Position numbers and translations under genes: made by a program. DNA of 64,000 nt from Mycolicibacterium diernhoferi. GTDB taxonomy: Bacteria > Actinomycetota > Actinomycetes > Mycobacteriales > Mycobacteriaceae. The notes below the pieces were generated by a model. The model did not search any database, was not told where the DNA came from, and saw nothing but the letters and a program-made list of their open reading frames with translations. The stretch is taken from the NCBI RefSeq assembly GCF_019456655.1, contig NZ_CP080332.1, positions 3,906,001 to 3,970,000 of the forward strand. Reading direction: 5' to 3'. Shown one piece after another: positions 53,411 to 61,932 of the stretch; positions within the stretch are counted from its first letter, which is position 1; every line of letters begins with the position of its first letter.

Positions 53411-53748
53411 GTACCGGTCACGAGCACGGGCATGCCGGCGAGCCGTTCCCCGAGCTGCCGCCGCGGGAACTCCTGGACACCACCGGGGACCTGCTGCGCG
53501 CGCTGGCCGCGCCGCTGCGCATCGCCATCGTGCTGGCGCTACGCGAGTCGCAACGCTGTGTGCACGAGCTCGTCGATGCCCTCGATGTTCCCCAGCCGCT
53601 GGTCAGCCAGCATCTGCGGATCCTCAAATCGGCCGGCGTGGTCGCCGGGGAGCGCAGCGGCCGCGAGGTGATGTACCGCCTCGTCGACCATCACCTCGCC
53701 GAGATCGTGATGGCCGCGGTGACGCACGCGTCGGAGGACCACGCGTGA
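53395..53748 (+). CDS. smtB: Zinc-responsive ArsR/SmtB repressor
   Basis: The 117-residue ArsR-family protein has a His-rich N-terminus ('GHEHGHAGEPF'), the HTH 'VPQPLVSQHLRILKSAGVVA', and a C-terminal helix with 'DHHLAEIVMAAVTHASEDH'. Its Asp/His pattern is the alpha-5 zinc site of SmtB/CzrA. It is the first gene of the smtB-zur pair (Rv2358-Rv2359 in M. tuberculosis). ATG 53395 lies a few bases after the likely transcription start, so the message may be almost leaderless. Confidence 0.9.
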   Translation: MKTISSTGHEHGHAGEPFPELPPRELLDTTGDLLRALAAPLRIAIVLALRESQRCVHELVDALDVPQPLVSQHLRILKSAGVVAGERSGREVMYRLVDHHLAEIVMAAVTHASEDHA

Positions 53749-53754
53749 CGCCCC

Positions 53755-53779
53755 GGCGAGAAGCGAAGCGAGATCGCAC
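53755..53779 (+). repeat. Recurring intercistronic motif, copy 1
   Basis: GCGAGAAGCGAAGCGAGATC and its continuation CGC lie just before the zur ATG. A near-identical copy lies at 59951-59976 and a diverged one at 63812-63837, each upstream of a start codon. Confidence 0.6.
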
Positions 53780-54172
53780 ATGACCCCCGTCGTACGGGCG
53801 ACGCGGCAACGCGCCGCCATCTCGGCGCTGCTGGAGGACATCGCCGACTTCCGGTCGGCGCAGGAACTGCACGACGAGCTACGCAAACGTGGCGAGGGCA
53901 TCGGCCTGACCACCGTCTACCGCACGCTGCAGTCGATGGCCGCCGCCGGTCAGGTCGACACCCTGCGCACCGACACCGGTGAATCGGTGTACCGGCGGTG
54001 CTCGGCGCACCATCACCATCACCTGGTGTGCCGGATCTGCGGCAGCACCGTGGAGATCGACGGCGGCGCCGCGGAGGCATGGGCCGACGAGACCGCCGCC
54101 GAGCACGGGTTCACCGACATCTCCCACACCTTCGAGATCTTCGGCGTGTGCGGCGGGTGCGGCGTCAACTGA
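53780..54172 (+). CDS. zur: Zinc uptake regulator Zur (FurB)
   Basis: The 130-residue Fur-family repressor has the N-terminal HTH 'GIGLTTVYRTLQSMAAAGQV', the metal-binding 'CSAHHHHHLVCRICG' and a second CxxC near the C-terminus ('CGGCG'), which forms the structural zinc site. With zinc bound it represses uptake genes. It is 31 bp after smtB on the same strand. Its end overlaps the end of the convergent NUDIX gene by 8 bp. Corresponds to Rv2359. Confidence 0.95.
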   Translation: MTPVVRATRQRAAISALLEDIADFRSAQELHDELRKRGEGIGLTTVYRTLQSMAAAGQVDTLRTDTGESVYRRCSAHHHHHLVCRICGSTVEIDGGAAEAWADETAAEHGFTDISHTFEIFGVCGGCGVN

Positions 54173-54557
54173 CGCGCGCGTACTCCAGCACCACGCCGAC
54201 GGTCAGCGGGGCGAGTTCGATGTCGCCGGGGTCATGCGGGTCCACCCAGGCCATCTCGACGATCTCCGCACCGAGGCGGGGCGGGCCGTCCAGTTCCACC
54301 GCGAACAGGTCCGCGGCGACCCGATGCCCGGGTTCGTTGGCCGCCGCCGCATCGTGATGCCCGAGCGGGTGGGCGGACGTGATCGCCGCGCCGAGTTCCT
54401 CACGGACTTCCCGGTGCAGCGCCTCCAGCGGGCTCTCCCCCGCCTCGAACTTCCCGCCCGGCTGCATGAAGGCCGTGGTGTCGCGCTTGCGGACCACGAG
54501 CACATGGTTGCGGTCATCGAGGACGACGGCCGCGACGATGCGGATGACCGGGGTCAC
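54165..54557 (-). CDS. NUDIX hydrolase
   Basis: The 130-residue protein has a full Nudix box: 'GGKFEAGESPLEALHREVRE' followed by 'ELGA', with the metal-binding Glu residues. The first strand 'IRIVAAVVLDDRNHVLVVRK' is typical. Members remove nucleotides such as oxidised dNTPs or ADP-sugars; the substrate is not predictable. It is convergent with zur, overlapping by 8 bp, and overlaps the start side of the hypothetical gene upstream by 4 bp (ATGA), so it shares the uppS operon. Confidence 0.9.
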   Translation of the reverse strand: MTPVIRIVAAVVLDDRNHVLVVRKRDTTAFMQPGGKFEAGESPLEALHREVREELGAAITSAHPLGHHDAAAANEPGHRVAADLFAVELDGPPRLGAEIVEMAWVDPHDPGDIELAPLTVGVVLEYARVS

Positions 54558-54940
54558 GACGTCAGCGTGCGCCGCACATCGGCGCCGGTGGCCAGCACCA
54601 TCATGATCAGCGTGCCCAGCGCCTCATCGGACAGGCCCGAACCGGGAAAGTTGTAGCGCAGCAGCACATCTGCGGTGCTGTTGTCCTTCTCCGCGAGGGA
54701 CACCGTGCCCAGCAGGGTGCCCCGGGTGTGCTCGGCGACCGTCACACGCAGCGCCTCGTCCAGCGGCAGATCCCAGGCCAGGATCTGGTTCAGCGAGACC
54801 AGCTCCAGGCCCTCGGCGACACCGACCACCCGCAGCGAGGCGAAGGTGCCGTCGTGATGCACGGTCAGCGCCCCGTCGTCCTCACGGGTGACCGGCAACA
54901 ACGCCTCGGCGACCGCGACCAACCTGTCCTGGAGGGACAT
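54554..54940 (-). CDS. YbjN-type conserved hypothetical protein
   Basis: The 128-residue protein has 'LTVHHDGTFASLRVVGVAEG', 'LVSLNQILAWDLPLDEAL' and 'LLRYNFPGSGLSDEALGTLI', which match a small conserved actinobacterial family with a YbjN-like fold. No catalytic residues are evident. ATG 54940 overlaps the uppS stop (ATGA), and its own stop overlaps the NUDIX start, so it is part of recO-uppS-ybjN-nudix. Corresponds by order to Rv2360c. Role unknown. Confidence 0.8.
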   Translation of the reverse strand: MSLQDRLVAVAEALLPVTREDDGALTVHHDGTFASLRVVGVAEGLELVSLNQILAWDLPLDEALRVTVAEHTRGTLLGTVSLAEKDNSTADVLLRYNFPGSGLSDEALGTLIMMVLATGADVRRTLTS

Positions 54941-55824
54941 CAGGCCCTGCCGAACCGGCGGTTGCGGTTGACGTACTCCTCGCAGGCCGCCCACAGGTCG
55001 CGGCGGTCGTAGTCGGGCCACAGTTTGTCCTGGAAGACGTACTCGGCGTAGGCCGCCTGCCAGATCAGGAAGTTGCTGGCCCGCTGCTCCCCCGAGGTCC
55101 GGATGAACAGGTCCACATCCGGAATGTCGCTGCGGTGCAGGTGTTTGGCGAAGGACGCCTCGGTGATCCGGGACGGGTTGATCTTGCCGTCGGCGGCCTC
55201 CTGGGCGAGAGCCTTGGCGGCCTCCACGATCTCGGTGCGCCCGCCGTAGTTCACGCAGTAGTTGACGGTGATGACGTCGTTGCCGACGGTCATCTGCTCG
55301 GCGATGTCGAACTCCTTGATGACGCTGCTCCACATCCGCGGGCGCGAACCCACCCAGCGCATGTTGACGCCCATGGCATCCAGATTCTCCCGGCGCCGAC
55401 GCACCACCTCGCGGTTGAAGCCCATCAGGAAGCGCACCTCTTCGGTGCTGCGCTTCCAGTTCTCGGTGGAGAACGCGTACACGCTCAGGTGCTTGATGCC
55501 CAGTTCGATGGCGCCGCACGTGATGTCGATCAGGACGGCCTCGCCCATCTTGTGGCCCTCGGTGCGGCCGAGCCCGCGCTGGGTGGCCCACCGGCCGTTG
55601 CCGTCCATCACCACCGCGACGTGGTTGGGCACCTGGTCGGCGGGGATCTGCGGGGGCACCGCCTTCGACGGGTGCTGCGGAGGCCGGGAGAACCTGCCGT
55701 TCGTGTGCGGCGGCAATTCGGGGAACACCACCGGCCACGTCGAGACGTCCGGAAAGACCGGGTAGTCCTCAGGCGCCGGCGGCAGCTGTGGGTACGTATC
55801 CTTCTTGCCCCGCTTGGTTGCCAT
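54940..55824 (-). CDS. uppS: Decaprenyl/undecaprenyl diphosphate synthase (cis-prenyltransferase)
   Basis: The 294-residue protein has all cis-prenyltransferase motifs: '[16 protein letters not shown]' with the catalytic Asp, '[10 protein letters not shown]', '[12 protein letters not shown]', and '[15 protein letters not shown]'. It builds the long-chain lipid carrier for cell wall synthesis. ATG 55824 gives a mycobacterial N-terminal extension of about 70 residues. It overlaps the end of recO by 56 bp. Corresponds to Rv2361c. Confidence 0.95.
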   Translation of the reverse strand: MATKRGKKDTYPQLPPAPEDYPVFPDVSTWPVVFPELPPHTNGRFSRPPQHPSKAVPPQIPADQVPNHVAVVMDGNGRWATQRGLGRTEGHKMGEAVLIDITCGAIELGIKHLSVYAFSTENWKRSTEEVRFLMGFNREVVRRRRENLDAMGVNMRWVGSRPRMWSSVIKEFDIAEQMTVGNDVITVNYCVNYGGRTEIVEAAKALAQEAADGKINPSRITEASFAKHLHRSDIPDVDLFIRTSGEQRASNFLIWQAAYAEYVFQDKLWPDYDRRDLWAACEEYVNRNRRFGRA

Positions 55825-56614
55825 GGGCAATATCCTGCACGACCCCTTCCACCCCCCGCTCAACGGCCGCGCTATCAACCCGGTACGCCCGCTCGACCAG
55901 CGGCAATGTCCGCAGCTTGCGTTCCAGGTGCCACTGCAGGTGCGCGGCCACCAGCCCACTGGCCTGACTGCGGTGCGAGGAGGTGGACGCCTCGGCGAAC
56001 TCCCAGTCCCCATCGTTCAGGGCGCTCATCAGCGCCAGCACCCCCTGCGGCGGTGTCATCGACCCGGACGGCCGGCAGTGCACGCACACGCTGCCCCCGG
56101 CGGCGACGTGGAAGGCCCGGTGCGGGCCGGGAGCCGCGCAGCGGGCACATGCGGTCAGTGCCGGCGCCCAGCCCGCGATCCCCATCGCGCGCAGCAGATA
56201 GGAGTCCAGGACCAGTTCGCGTGGACGACGTCCCGCGGCCACCGCGCGCAGCGCCGCCACCGTGAGGCTGTGCAGTTCGGGCACCGGGGCGTGCTCCTCG
56301 CCGGCGACCCGCTCGGCGGTCTCCAGCACCGCGCACGCGCTGGTGTAGCGGCCGTAGTCGCAGACGATGTCCACGGCGAACGCGTCGATGGACTGCACCT
56401 GGGTGACGATGTCCAGATTGCGCCCGGGATGCAGCTGAACGTCGATGTGAGCGAAAGGCTCCAGCCGGGCGCCGAACTTGCTGCGGGTGCGGCGCACGCC
56501 CTTGGCCACGGCGCGCACGACACCGTTCTCCCGGGTGAGCAGAGTCACGATCCGGTCGGCCTCGCCGAGCTTGTGCTGGCGCAGCACGACGGCTCGATCC
56601 CGGTACAACCGCAT
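55769..56614 (-). CDS. recO: DNA repair protein RecO
   Basis: The 281-residue RecO has the OB-fold N-terminus ('[20 protein letters not shown]', '[16 protein letters not shown]') and a zinc finger in the C-terminal half ('[10 protein letters not shown]' and 'CVHCRPSG'). It loads RecA on SSB-coated gaps with RecR. ATG 56614 is correct because the conserved 'RDRAVVLRQ' starts four residues after it. It overlaps uppS by 56 bp and is divergent from amiA2. Corresponds to Rv2362c. Confidence 0.95.
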   Translation of the reverse strand: MRLYRDRAVVLRQHKLGEADRIVTLLTRENGVVRAVAKGVRRTRSKFGARLEPFAHIDVQLHPGRNLDIVTQVQSIDAFAVDIVCDYGRYTSACAVLETAERVAGEEHAPVPELHSLTVAALRAVAAGRRPRELVLDSYLLRAMGIAGWAPALTACARCAAPGPHRAFHVAAGGSVCVHCRPSGSMTPPQGVLALMSALNDGDWEFAEASTSSHRSQASGLVAAHLQWHLERKLRTLPLVERAYRVDSAAVERGVEGVVQDIAHGNQAGQEGYVPTAAAGA

Positions 56615-56680
56615 CGGTCCAGTGTCGCACCGGTGACCGACATCAAGCGATTCGCAACGCCGGATATCCTCGACCCCAGA

Positions 56681-58138
56681 ATGGTTCCCACCCCAGAATT
56701 CCCCACCCGCATGGCTGCCTCTGCAAGATTCCCCACCCTGACCCAGTTGCAGTACCGGCTCAGAAGTGGCGCCACGACGTCCGATGAACTGGTACGCCGG
56801 TCCCTGAAAGCCATCGAGGCCAGCCAGCCCACCCTGAACGCCTTCCGGGTGGTGCTCACCGAACGGGCGCTCGCCGACGCCGCCGAGGCCGACCGCAAAC
56901 GAGCTGCCGGACAACACCTTCCGCTGTTGGGCATCCCGATCGCGGTCAAGGACGATGTCGATGTGGCCGGGGTGCCCACCCGCTTCGGCACCGATGGTGA
57001 GCTCCCCGCCGCGACCGCCGACGCCGAGGTGGTGCGGCGACTGCGGGCCGCCGGTGCGGTGATCGTCGGCAAGACCAACACCTGCGAACTCGGTCAGTGG
57101 CCGTTCACCAGCGGCCCCGGCTTCGGCCACACCCGAAACCCGTGGTCACGTGAGCACAGCCCCGGCGGGTCGTCGGGCGGCAGCGCCGCCGCGGTGGCGG
57201 CCGGCCTGGTGACCGCCGCGATCGGATCCGACGGCGCGGGCAGCGTCCGGATCCCGGCGGCCTGGACCCATCTGGTCGGCATCAAACCGCAGCGCGGCCG
57301 CATCTCGACCTGGCCGCTGCCCGAGGCCTTCAACGGCATCACCGTCAACGGCGTGCTGGCCCGCACCGTCACCGACGCGGCGATCGTGCTCGACGCCGCC
57401 TCCGGCAATGCCGACGGTGATCTGCACAAGCCGGAGCCGGTGCGGGTGTCCGAGCACGTCGGCCGCGCCCCCGGCCCGCTGCGCGTCGCGATGTCCACCG
57501 CCTTTCCCTTCAACCTCTTCCGTTCCACGCTGCACCCGGAGATCGCCGCGGCGCTGCGGCGGGTGGGCGGTCAACTCGAACAACTCGGGCACACCGTGAC
57601 CGAGGCCGACCCGGACTACGGCCTGCGGATGTCCTGGAACTTCCTGGCCCGTTCCACCTCGGGGCTGGTGGAGTGGCAACACCGACTCGGGCCCGGGGTG
57701 GCGCTGGACAGACGCACCGTGAGCAACATCCGGACCGGCTGGCTGCTGTCCCAGCACACCCTGCGCAAGGCCCGCGCCGCCGAGGCGCGGGCCCGGCGTC
57801 GGGTCGGCTGGATCTTCAACATCGCCGACGTGGTGCTGGCACCGACCACGGCGCTGCCCCCGCCCCGGGTCGACGAGTACGACGAGCGCGGGCCGATGGC
57901 CACCGACCGGGCCATGATCAGGGCCTGCCCGGTGACCTGGCCGTGGAACCTGCTGGGCTGGCCCTCGATCAACATCCCGGCCGGCTTCACCGCCGACGGC
58001 CTGCCGATCGGGGTGCAGCTGATGGGCCCGGCCGACAGCGAACCGATGCTCATCTCGCTGGCCGCCGCGCTGGAGGCGGTGAACGGCTGGGGGGTCAAGC
58101 AGCCGGATCCCTGGTGGGACGCCGACGCCCTGACGTAA
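56681..58138 (+). CDS. amiA2: Amidase (amidase-signature family)
   Basis: The 485-residue protein has the amidase signature: 'IPIAVKDDVDVAGVPT' with catalytic Lys, 'SPGGSSGGSAAAVAAGLV' (cis-Ser), and 'GSDGAGSVRIPAAW' with the nucleophile Ser. Such enzymes hydrolyse amides to acids and ammonia; the substrate is unknown. ATG 56681 is used; ATG 56711 is equally good. A -10-like TATCCT lies 15 bp before it. Corresponds to Rv2363 (amiA2), divergent from recO. Confidence 0.9.
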   Translation: MVPTPEFPTRMAASARFPTLTQLQYRLRSGATTSDELVRRSLKAIEASQPTLNAFRVVLTERALADAAEADRKRAAGQHLPLLGIPIAVKDDVDVAGVPTRFGTDGELPAATADAEVVRRLRAAGAVIVGKTNTCELGQWPFTSGPGFGHTRNPWSREHSPGGSSGGSAAAVAAGLVTAAIGSDGAGSVRIPAAWTHLVGIKPQRGRISTWPLPEAFNGITVNGVLARTVTDAAIVLDAASGNADGDLHKPEPVRVSEHVGRAPGPLRVAMSTAFPFNLFRSTLHPEIAAALRRVGGQLEQLGHTVTEADPDYGLRMSWNFLARSTSGLVEWQHRLGPGVALDRRTVSNIRTGWLLSQHTLRKARAAEARARRRVGWIFNIADVVLAPTTALPPPRVDEYDERGPMATDRAMIRACPVTWPWNLLGWPSINIPAGFTADGLPIGVQLMGPADSEPMLISLAAALEAVNGWGVKQPDPWWDADALT

Positions 58139-58149
58139 GGTCACCGGCT

Positions 58150-58698
58150 ATGAACAACGTCCGCCGTTGCGTCACCGCCTTTGCTGTCCTCGCCCTGCCC
58201 GCCGGGGCGGTAGTGACCGCGCCCGGGGCCAACGCGGACAACCGGCGGCTCAACAACAGCGTGGTCGCCAACGTGTACACGATGCAGCACAAGGCCGGCT
58301 GCGACACCGACATCAAGGTCAACCCGAAGCTGCGCCTGGCCGCGCAGTGGCACACCAACGATGTGCTGCACAACCGCGCGCTCAACGGGGATATCGGCTC
58401 GGACGGCACCACGGTCGCCGACCGGGCCCGCAACGCCGGATACGCCGGCGCGGTCGCCGAGACCGTCGCGATCAACCCGGCGCTGGCGATCAGCGGCATC
58501 GAGCTGATCAATCAGTGGTTCCACCGGCCCGACTACCACGCGATCATGTCCGACTGCTCGAACGTGGACATCGGCGTGTGGTCGGAGAGCATGCTGGACC
58601 GCACCGTGGTGGTCGCGGTGTACGGCAAGGGCGACGGCGAACCGCCGGTGCCCTCGAACATCCGCGATTTCGGCCAGGTCCCCGGCTGGACGCCGTAG
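58150..58698 (+). CDS. Secreted CAP/SCP-domain protein
   Basis: The 182-residue protein has a signal peptide ending near 'GANADN' (about residue 30). The mature CAP-like domain begins 'LNNSVVANVYTMQHKAGC' and contains 'KLRLAAQWHTNDVL', 'YAGAVAETVAINPAL' and 'DIGVWSESMLDRTVVVAVYG'. Like CAP proteins it has conserved His/Glu residues and a Cys pair. It is 11 bp after amiA2 on the same strand, so the two may be co-transcribed. Function in mycobacteria unknown. Confidence 0.8.
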   Translation: MNNVRRCVTAFAVLALPAGAVVTAPGANADNRRLNNSVVANVYTMQHKAGCDTDIKVNPKLRLAAQWHTNDVLHNRALNGDIGSDGTTVADRARNAGYAGAVAETVAINPALAISGIELINQWFHRPDYHAIMSDCSNVDIGVWSESMLDRTVVVAVYGKGDGEPPVPSNIRDFGQVPGWTP

Positions 58699-58713
58699 AC
58701 CTTCCCGATCGGC

Positions 58714-59616
58714 TCAGAACCCCAAGCGGCCCAACTGTTTCGGGTCGCGCTGCCAGTTCTTGGCGATCTTGACCCGTAGATCCAGATAGACCTTGGTGCC
58801 CAGCAGCTTCTCGATCTGGGTGCGCGCCGCGGTGCCCACCTCACGCAACCGGGCGCCGCCCTTGCCGATCACGATGCCCTTCTGGCTGTCGCGTTCGACG
58901 TAGAGGATCGCGCGCACATCGATGAGGTCGTCGCGACCTTCCCGATCTTCGACATCCTCGATGACGACGGCCAGCGAGTGCGGCAGCTCGTCGCGCACCC
59001 CTTCCAGGGCGGCCTCGCGGATCAGCTCGGCCATCAGTACTTCCTCGGGCTCGTCGGTGAGCTCGCCGTCGGGGTAATACGCCGGGCCGGGCGGCAGATT
59101 GGCCACCAGCACCTTGGTCAGCACATCGAGTTGCTCACCGGCAGTGGCCGAGACCGGCACGATCTCGGCGTCCGGGCCGACCAGCTCACTGACGGCCATC
59201 AGCTGGCGGGCGACCCGCTCCTTGCCCACCTTGTCGATCTTGGTGACGATGGCGATCAGCTTGGTCCGGGGCGCCACAGCCCGGATCTGCTCGTAGATCC
59301 ACCGGTCACCGGGCCCGATGTTCTCGTCGGCCGGGATGCAGAAACCGATCACGTCCACCTCGGAGTAGGTGTCCTTGACCAGGTCGTTGAGCCGCTGCCC
59401 GAGCAGCGTCCGCGGGCGGTGCAGGCCGGGGGTGTCGACCAGGATGATCTGGAAGTCCTCGCGGTGCACGATGCCGCGGATGGTGTGCCGGGTGGTCTGC
59501 GGGCGATTCGAGGTGATGGCGACCTTCTGCCCCACCAGCGCATTCGTCAGCGTCGACTTGCCGGTGTTGGGCCGGCCGACGAAACACACGAAACCGGACC
59601 GGAATTCGTCACTCAT
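58714..59616 (-). CDS. era: GTPase Era
   Basis: The 300-residue protein has the G1 'GRPNTGKSTLTNALVG', G3 'DTPGLHRPRTLLG' and G4 'VTKIDKVGK' motifs, and a C-terminal KH domain ('GIVIGKGGARLREVGTAART'). Era binds 16S rRNA and is needed for 30S assembly. It is part of the leftward operon phoH-ybeY-corC-like-cdd-like-era. Convergent with the CAP gene. Corresponds to Rv2364c. Confidence 0.97.
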   Translation of the reverse strand: MSDEFRSGFVCFVGRPNTGKSTLTNALVGQKVAITSNRPQTTRHTIRGIVHREDFQIILVDTPGLHRPRTLLGQRLNDLVKDTYSEVDVIGFCIPADENIGPGDRWIYEQIRAVAPRTKLIAIVTKIDKVGKERVARQLMAVSELVGPDAEIVPVSATAGEQLDVLTKVLVANLPPGPAYYPDGELTDEPEEVLMAELIREAALEGVRDELPHSLAVVIEDVEDREGRDDLIDVRAILYVERDSQKGIVIGKGGARLREVGTAARTQIEKLLGTKVYLDLRVKIAKNWQRDPKQLGRLGF

Positions 59617-59635
59617 CGGGTCACCCCGCGGCCGG

Positions 59636-59950
59636 TCACAGCGCGTTCCCGGCGCGGTCGGTGACGATGACCGTGGCGTCCGGGGACAGCTCGGTCACCG
59701 CGGCGACCCCGTCGTCCACCGCCGACCCGCCGACCAGCACCGCCGACTCCAGCCCCTCGGCGCCGCTGGACACCGCCGCGGCGACGGCGGCCTGCAGCGC
59801 GGTCAGGCTCAGCGCGGCGAGCCCCACCGGGGCCCCGGCGTAGGTGCGTCCGTCCAGATCACGCACCGCCGCACCCTCGGTGGCCTCCGCGCGGCCCATC
59901 GCGCCGCGGGCCAGCGTCACCAGCTTGGCGTCCTCATCGGACAGGCTCAT
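59636..59950 (-). CDS. Cytidine-deaminase-like protein without zinc ligands
   Basis: The 104-residue protein follows the fold of small cytidine deaminases ('MSLSDEDAKLVTLARGAMGR', 'LSLTALQAAVAAAVSSGAEG', 'ATVIVTDRAGNAL'). It lacks the zinc motifs (H/C)AE and PCxxC, so it is not expected to deaminate. It occurs between the corC-like gene and era in mycobacteria (Rv2365c position). ATG 59950 is preceded by a copy of the recurring intercistronic motif. Function unknown. Confidence 0.75.
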   Translation of the reverse strand: MSLSDEDAKLVTLARGAMGRAEATEGAAVRDLDGRTYAGAPVGLAALSLTALQAAVAAAVSSGAEGLESAVLVGGSAVDDGVAAVTELSPDATVIVTDRAGNAL

Positions 59951-59976
59951 ACGCGATCCCGCTTCGCTTCTCGCTC
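59951..59976 (-). repeat. Recurring intercistronic motif, copy 2
   Basis: On the minus strand GAGCGAGAAGCGAAGCGGGA and its continuation TCGCGT lie just before the start of the cytidine-deaminase-like gene. It differs from the copy before zur at only one base in the shared 22-bp core. Confidence 0.6.
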
Positions 59977-59981
59977 GGTTC

Positions 59982-61268
59982 TCATGCGTCCTCCTCGGGT
60001 GGTGGTTCCGGGCCGATCAACACGGTGCCGACGCGCACCCGGCCCCGATGGTCGGGGCCGCCCTCGGCCTTCAACCGTAATCCGTTCCAGCTGACCTGGG
60101 CGCCGGGCAGCGGCACCCGGCCCAGTTCGTGGGCCAGCAGTCCGCCGACGGTGTCGACCTCAAGGTCCTCGTCGATCTCCAGGTCCTCGTACAGCTCGGT
60201 CAGGTCCGCGATGGGCACCCGCGCGGACACCCGGAAGCGGTTGTTCCCCAGCACTTCCCAGGGGGCCACCTCGTCGGCGTCGTACTCGTCGTTGATCTCG
60301 CCGACGATCTCTTCGAGCACATCCTCGATGGTGACCAGGCCCGCGATGGCGCCGTACTCGTCGACCAGCAGGGCCATGTGGTTGCGGTCGCGCTGCATCT
60401 CGCGCAGCAGCATGTCCAGCGGCTTGGAGTCCGGGACGAACACCGCCGGCCGCATGACCTCACCGACCCGGGTCTCGGTGCGCCCGCTCTCGGTGCGGGT
60501 CTGCAGCACCAGGTCTTTGAGGTAGACCACGCCGACGACGTCGTCGACGTTCTCGCCGATCACCGGCAGCCGGGAGTGCCCGCTGCGCACCGCCAGCGAC
60601 AGCGCCTGACCGGCCGTCTTGTTGCTCTCGATCCACACCATCTCGGTACGCGGCACCATCACCTCGCGGGCCGGGGTGTCACCGAGTTCGAAGACCGACT
60701 GGATCATCCGGCGCTCGTCGTCGGCCACCACCCCGCGCTGCTGGGCCAGGTCGACCACCTCGCGCAGCTCGATCTCGGAGGCGAACGGCCCGTTGCGGAA
60801 CCCGCGGCCCGGGGTCAGGGCGTTACCGATCAACACCAGCAGCCGGCTGACCGGGGTGAGCAGCACCGAGATCGCGTGCAGCGGAACCGCGGCGGCCAAC
60901 GCGATGGTGTAGGCGTTCTGCCGTCCCACCGTGCGCGGGCCCACCCCGATGACGACGAAGCTGATCACCACCATGATGGCCGCGGCGGCGAACAGCCCCC
61001 AGGACACGCCCAGGTAGCCGTCCAGATAGGACACCAGCAGGACGGTCGCGCTCACCTCGCACGTGATGCGCAGCAGCACAACGAGGTTGATGTAGCGGGG
61101 ACGGTCGGCCAGTACGCGGGCCAGCCGGATGGCGCCGGGCCGCTCATCGCGGACCATCTCTTCCACCCGGGCCAGCGAGGCGGTGCTGATCGCGGCATCG
61201 ACCGCCGCGAAGAGCCCACCGAGGCCGATGAGGACGATTGCGCCGAGCAGCGGAGCGAGGCCGGTCAC
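59982..61268 (-). CDS. CNNM/CorC-HlyC family CBS-domain membrane protein
   Basis: The 428-residue protein has an N-terminal DUF21/CNNM domain with four membrane helices (1-150). A pair of CBS domains follows (about 200-320, '[19 protein letters not shown]' and '[20 protein letters not shown]') and a C-terminal CorC/HlyC domain ('[20 protein letters not shown]'). Such proteins are linked to magnesium and cobalt transport. GTG 61268 overlaps the ybeY stop (GTGA), so they are coupled. Corresponds to Rv2366c. Confidence 0.92.
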   Translation of the reverse strand: MTGLAPLLGAIVLIGLGGLFAAVDAAISTASLARVEEMVRDERPGAIRLARVLADRPRYINLVVLLRITCEVSATVLLVSYLDGYLGVSWGLFAAAAIMVVISFVVIGVGPRTVGRQNAYTIALAAAVPLHAISVLLTPVSRLLVLIGNALTPGRGFRNGPFASEIELREVVDLAQQRGVVADDERRMIQSVFELGDTPAREVMVPRTEMVWIESNKTAGQALSLAVRSGHSRLPVIGENVDDVVGVVYLKDLVLQTRTESGRTETRVGEVMRPAVFVPDSKPLDMLLREMQRDRNHMALLVDEYGAIAGLVTIEDVLEEIVGEINDEYDADEVAPWEVLGNNRFRVSARVPIADLTELYEDLEIDEDLEVDTVGGLLAHELGRVPLPGAQVSWNGLRLKAEGGPDHRGRVRVGTVLIGPEPPPEEDA

Positions 61269-61801
61269 TGTTGGTCGAAATATCGCGACTTGTCGAGCAG
61301 TCGGCGATCCTTCTCGTTCTGCAGGTCCTGGCGGTAGGCCTGGACCTGGTCGGCCACCCACTCCTCGAGGAGACGGCGCTGCAAGGCGAACATCTCCTTC
61401 TCCTCGTCCGGTTCGGCGTGGTCGTAGCCCAGCAGGTGCAGCACACCGTGCACGGTGAGCAGGGCGAGTTCCTGCCCCAGCGAATGTCCGGCCTTCTCAG
61501 CCTGTTTCGCGGCGAACGCGGGGCACAGCACGATGTCGCCGAGCATCGAGGGGCCGGGCTCGGCCGCGTCCGGGCGGCCACCGGGCTCCAACTCGTCCAT
61601 CGGGAAGCTCATCACGTCGGTGGGGCCGGGCAGGTCCATCCACCGCATGTGCAGATCGGCCATCGCGGGCTCGTCGAGCAGCACCATGGACAGTTCGGCG
61701 GCCGGGTTGACGTTCATCTGGGCGATGGCGAACTTGGCCACGCTGATCAGTTCCTGTTCGGAGACGTCCATCCCCGACTCGTTGGAAACCTCAATGCTCA
61801 T
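61265..61801 (-). CDS. ybeY: Endoribonuclease YbeY
   Basis: The 178-residue protein has the zinc motif '[20 protein letters not shown]' (HGxLHLxGYDH) and the '[14 protein letters not shown]' strand. YbeY matures 16S rRNA and takes part in 70S quality control. ATG 61801 begins the conserved '[10 protein letters not shown]'. Its upstream region is the second copy of a 65-bp tandem duplication. Corresponds to Rv2367c. Confidence 0.96.
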   Translation of the reverse strand: MSIEVSNESGMDVSEQELISVAKFAIAQMNVNPAAELSMVLLDEPAMADLHMRWMDLPGPTDVMSFPMDELEPGGRPDAAEPGPSMLGDIVLCPAFAAKQAEKAGHSLGQELALLTVHGVLHLLGYDHAEPDEEKEMFALQRRLLEEWVADQVQAYRQDLQNEKDRRLLDKSRYFDQQ

Positions 61802-61802
61802 G

Positions 61803-61932
61803 CGACTCCCTCGCAGGCTCGGGTCCCGCATGTCATCTCTTTATTCGCTCCGCAAGCGTCGCTCATCCGACTCCCTCGCAGGCTCGGGTCCCGCATGTCA
61901 TCTCTTTATTCGCTCCGCAAGCGTCGCTCATC
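61803..61932. repeat. Perfect 65-bp tandem duplication between phoH and ybeY
   Basis: Two identical 65-bp units (61803-61867 and 61868-61932) lie between the phoH and ybeY genes. On the coding strand each unit starts with ATGAGC, and a third ATGAGC is the ybeY start. The phoH stop falls in the first unit on that strand. Confidence 0.95.
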
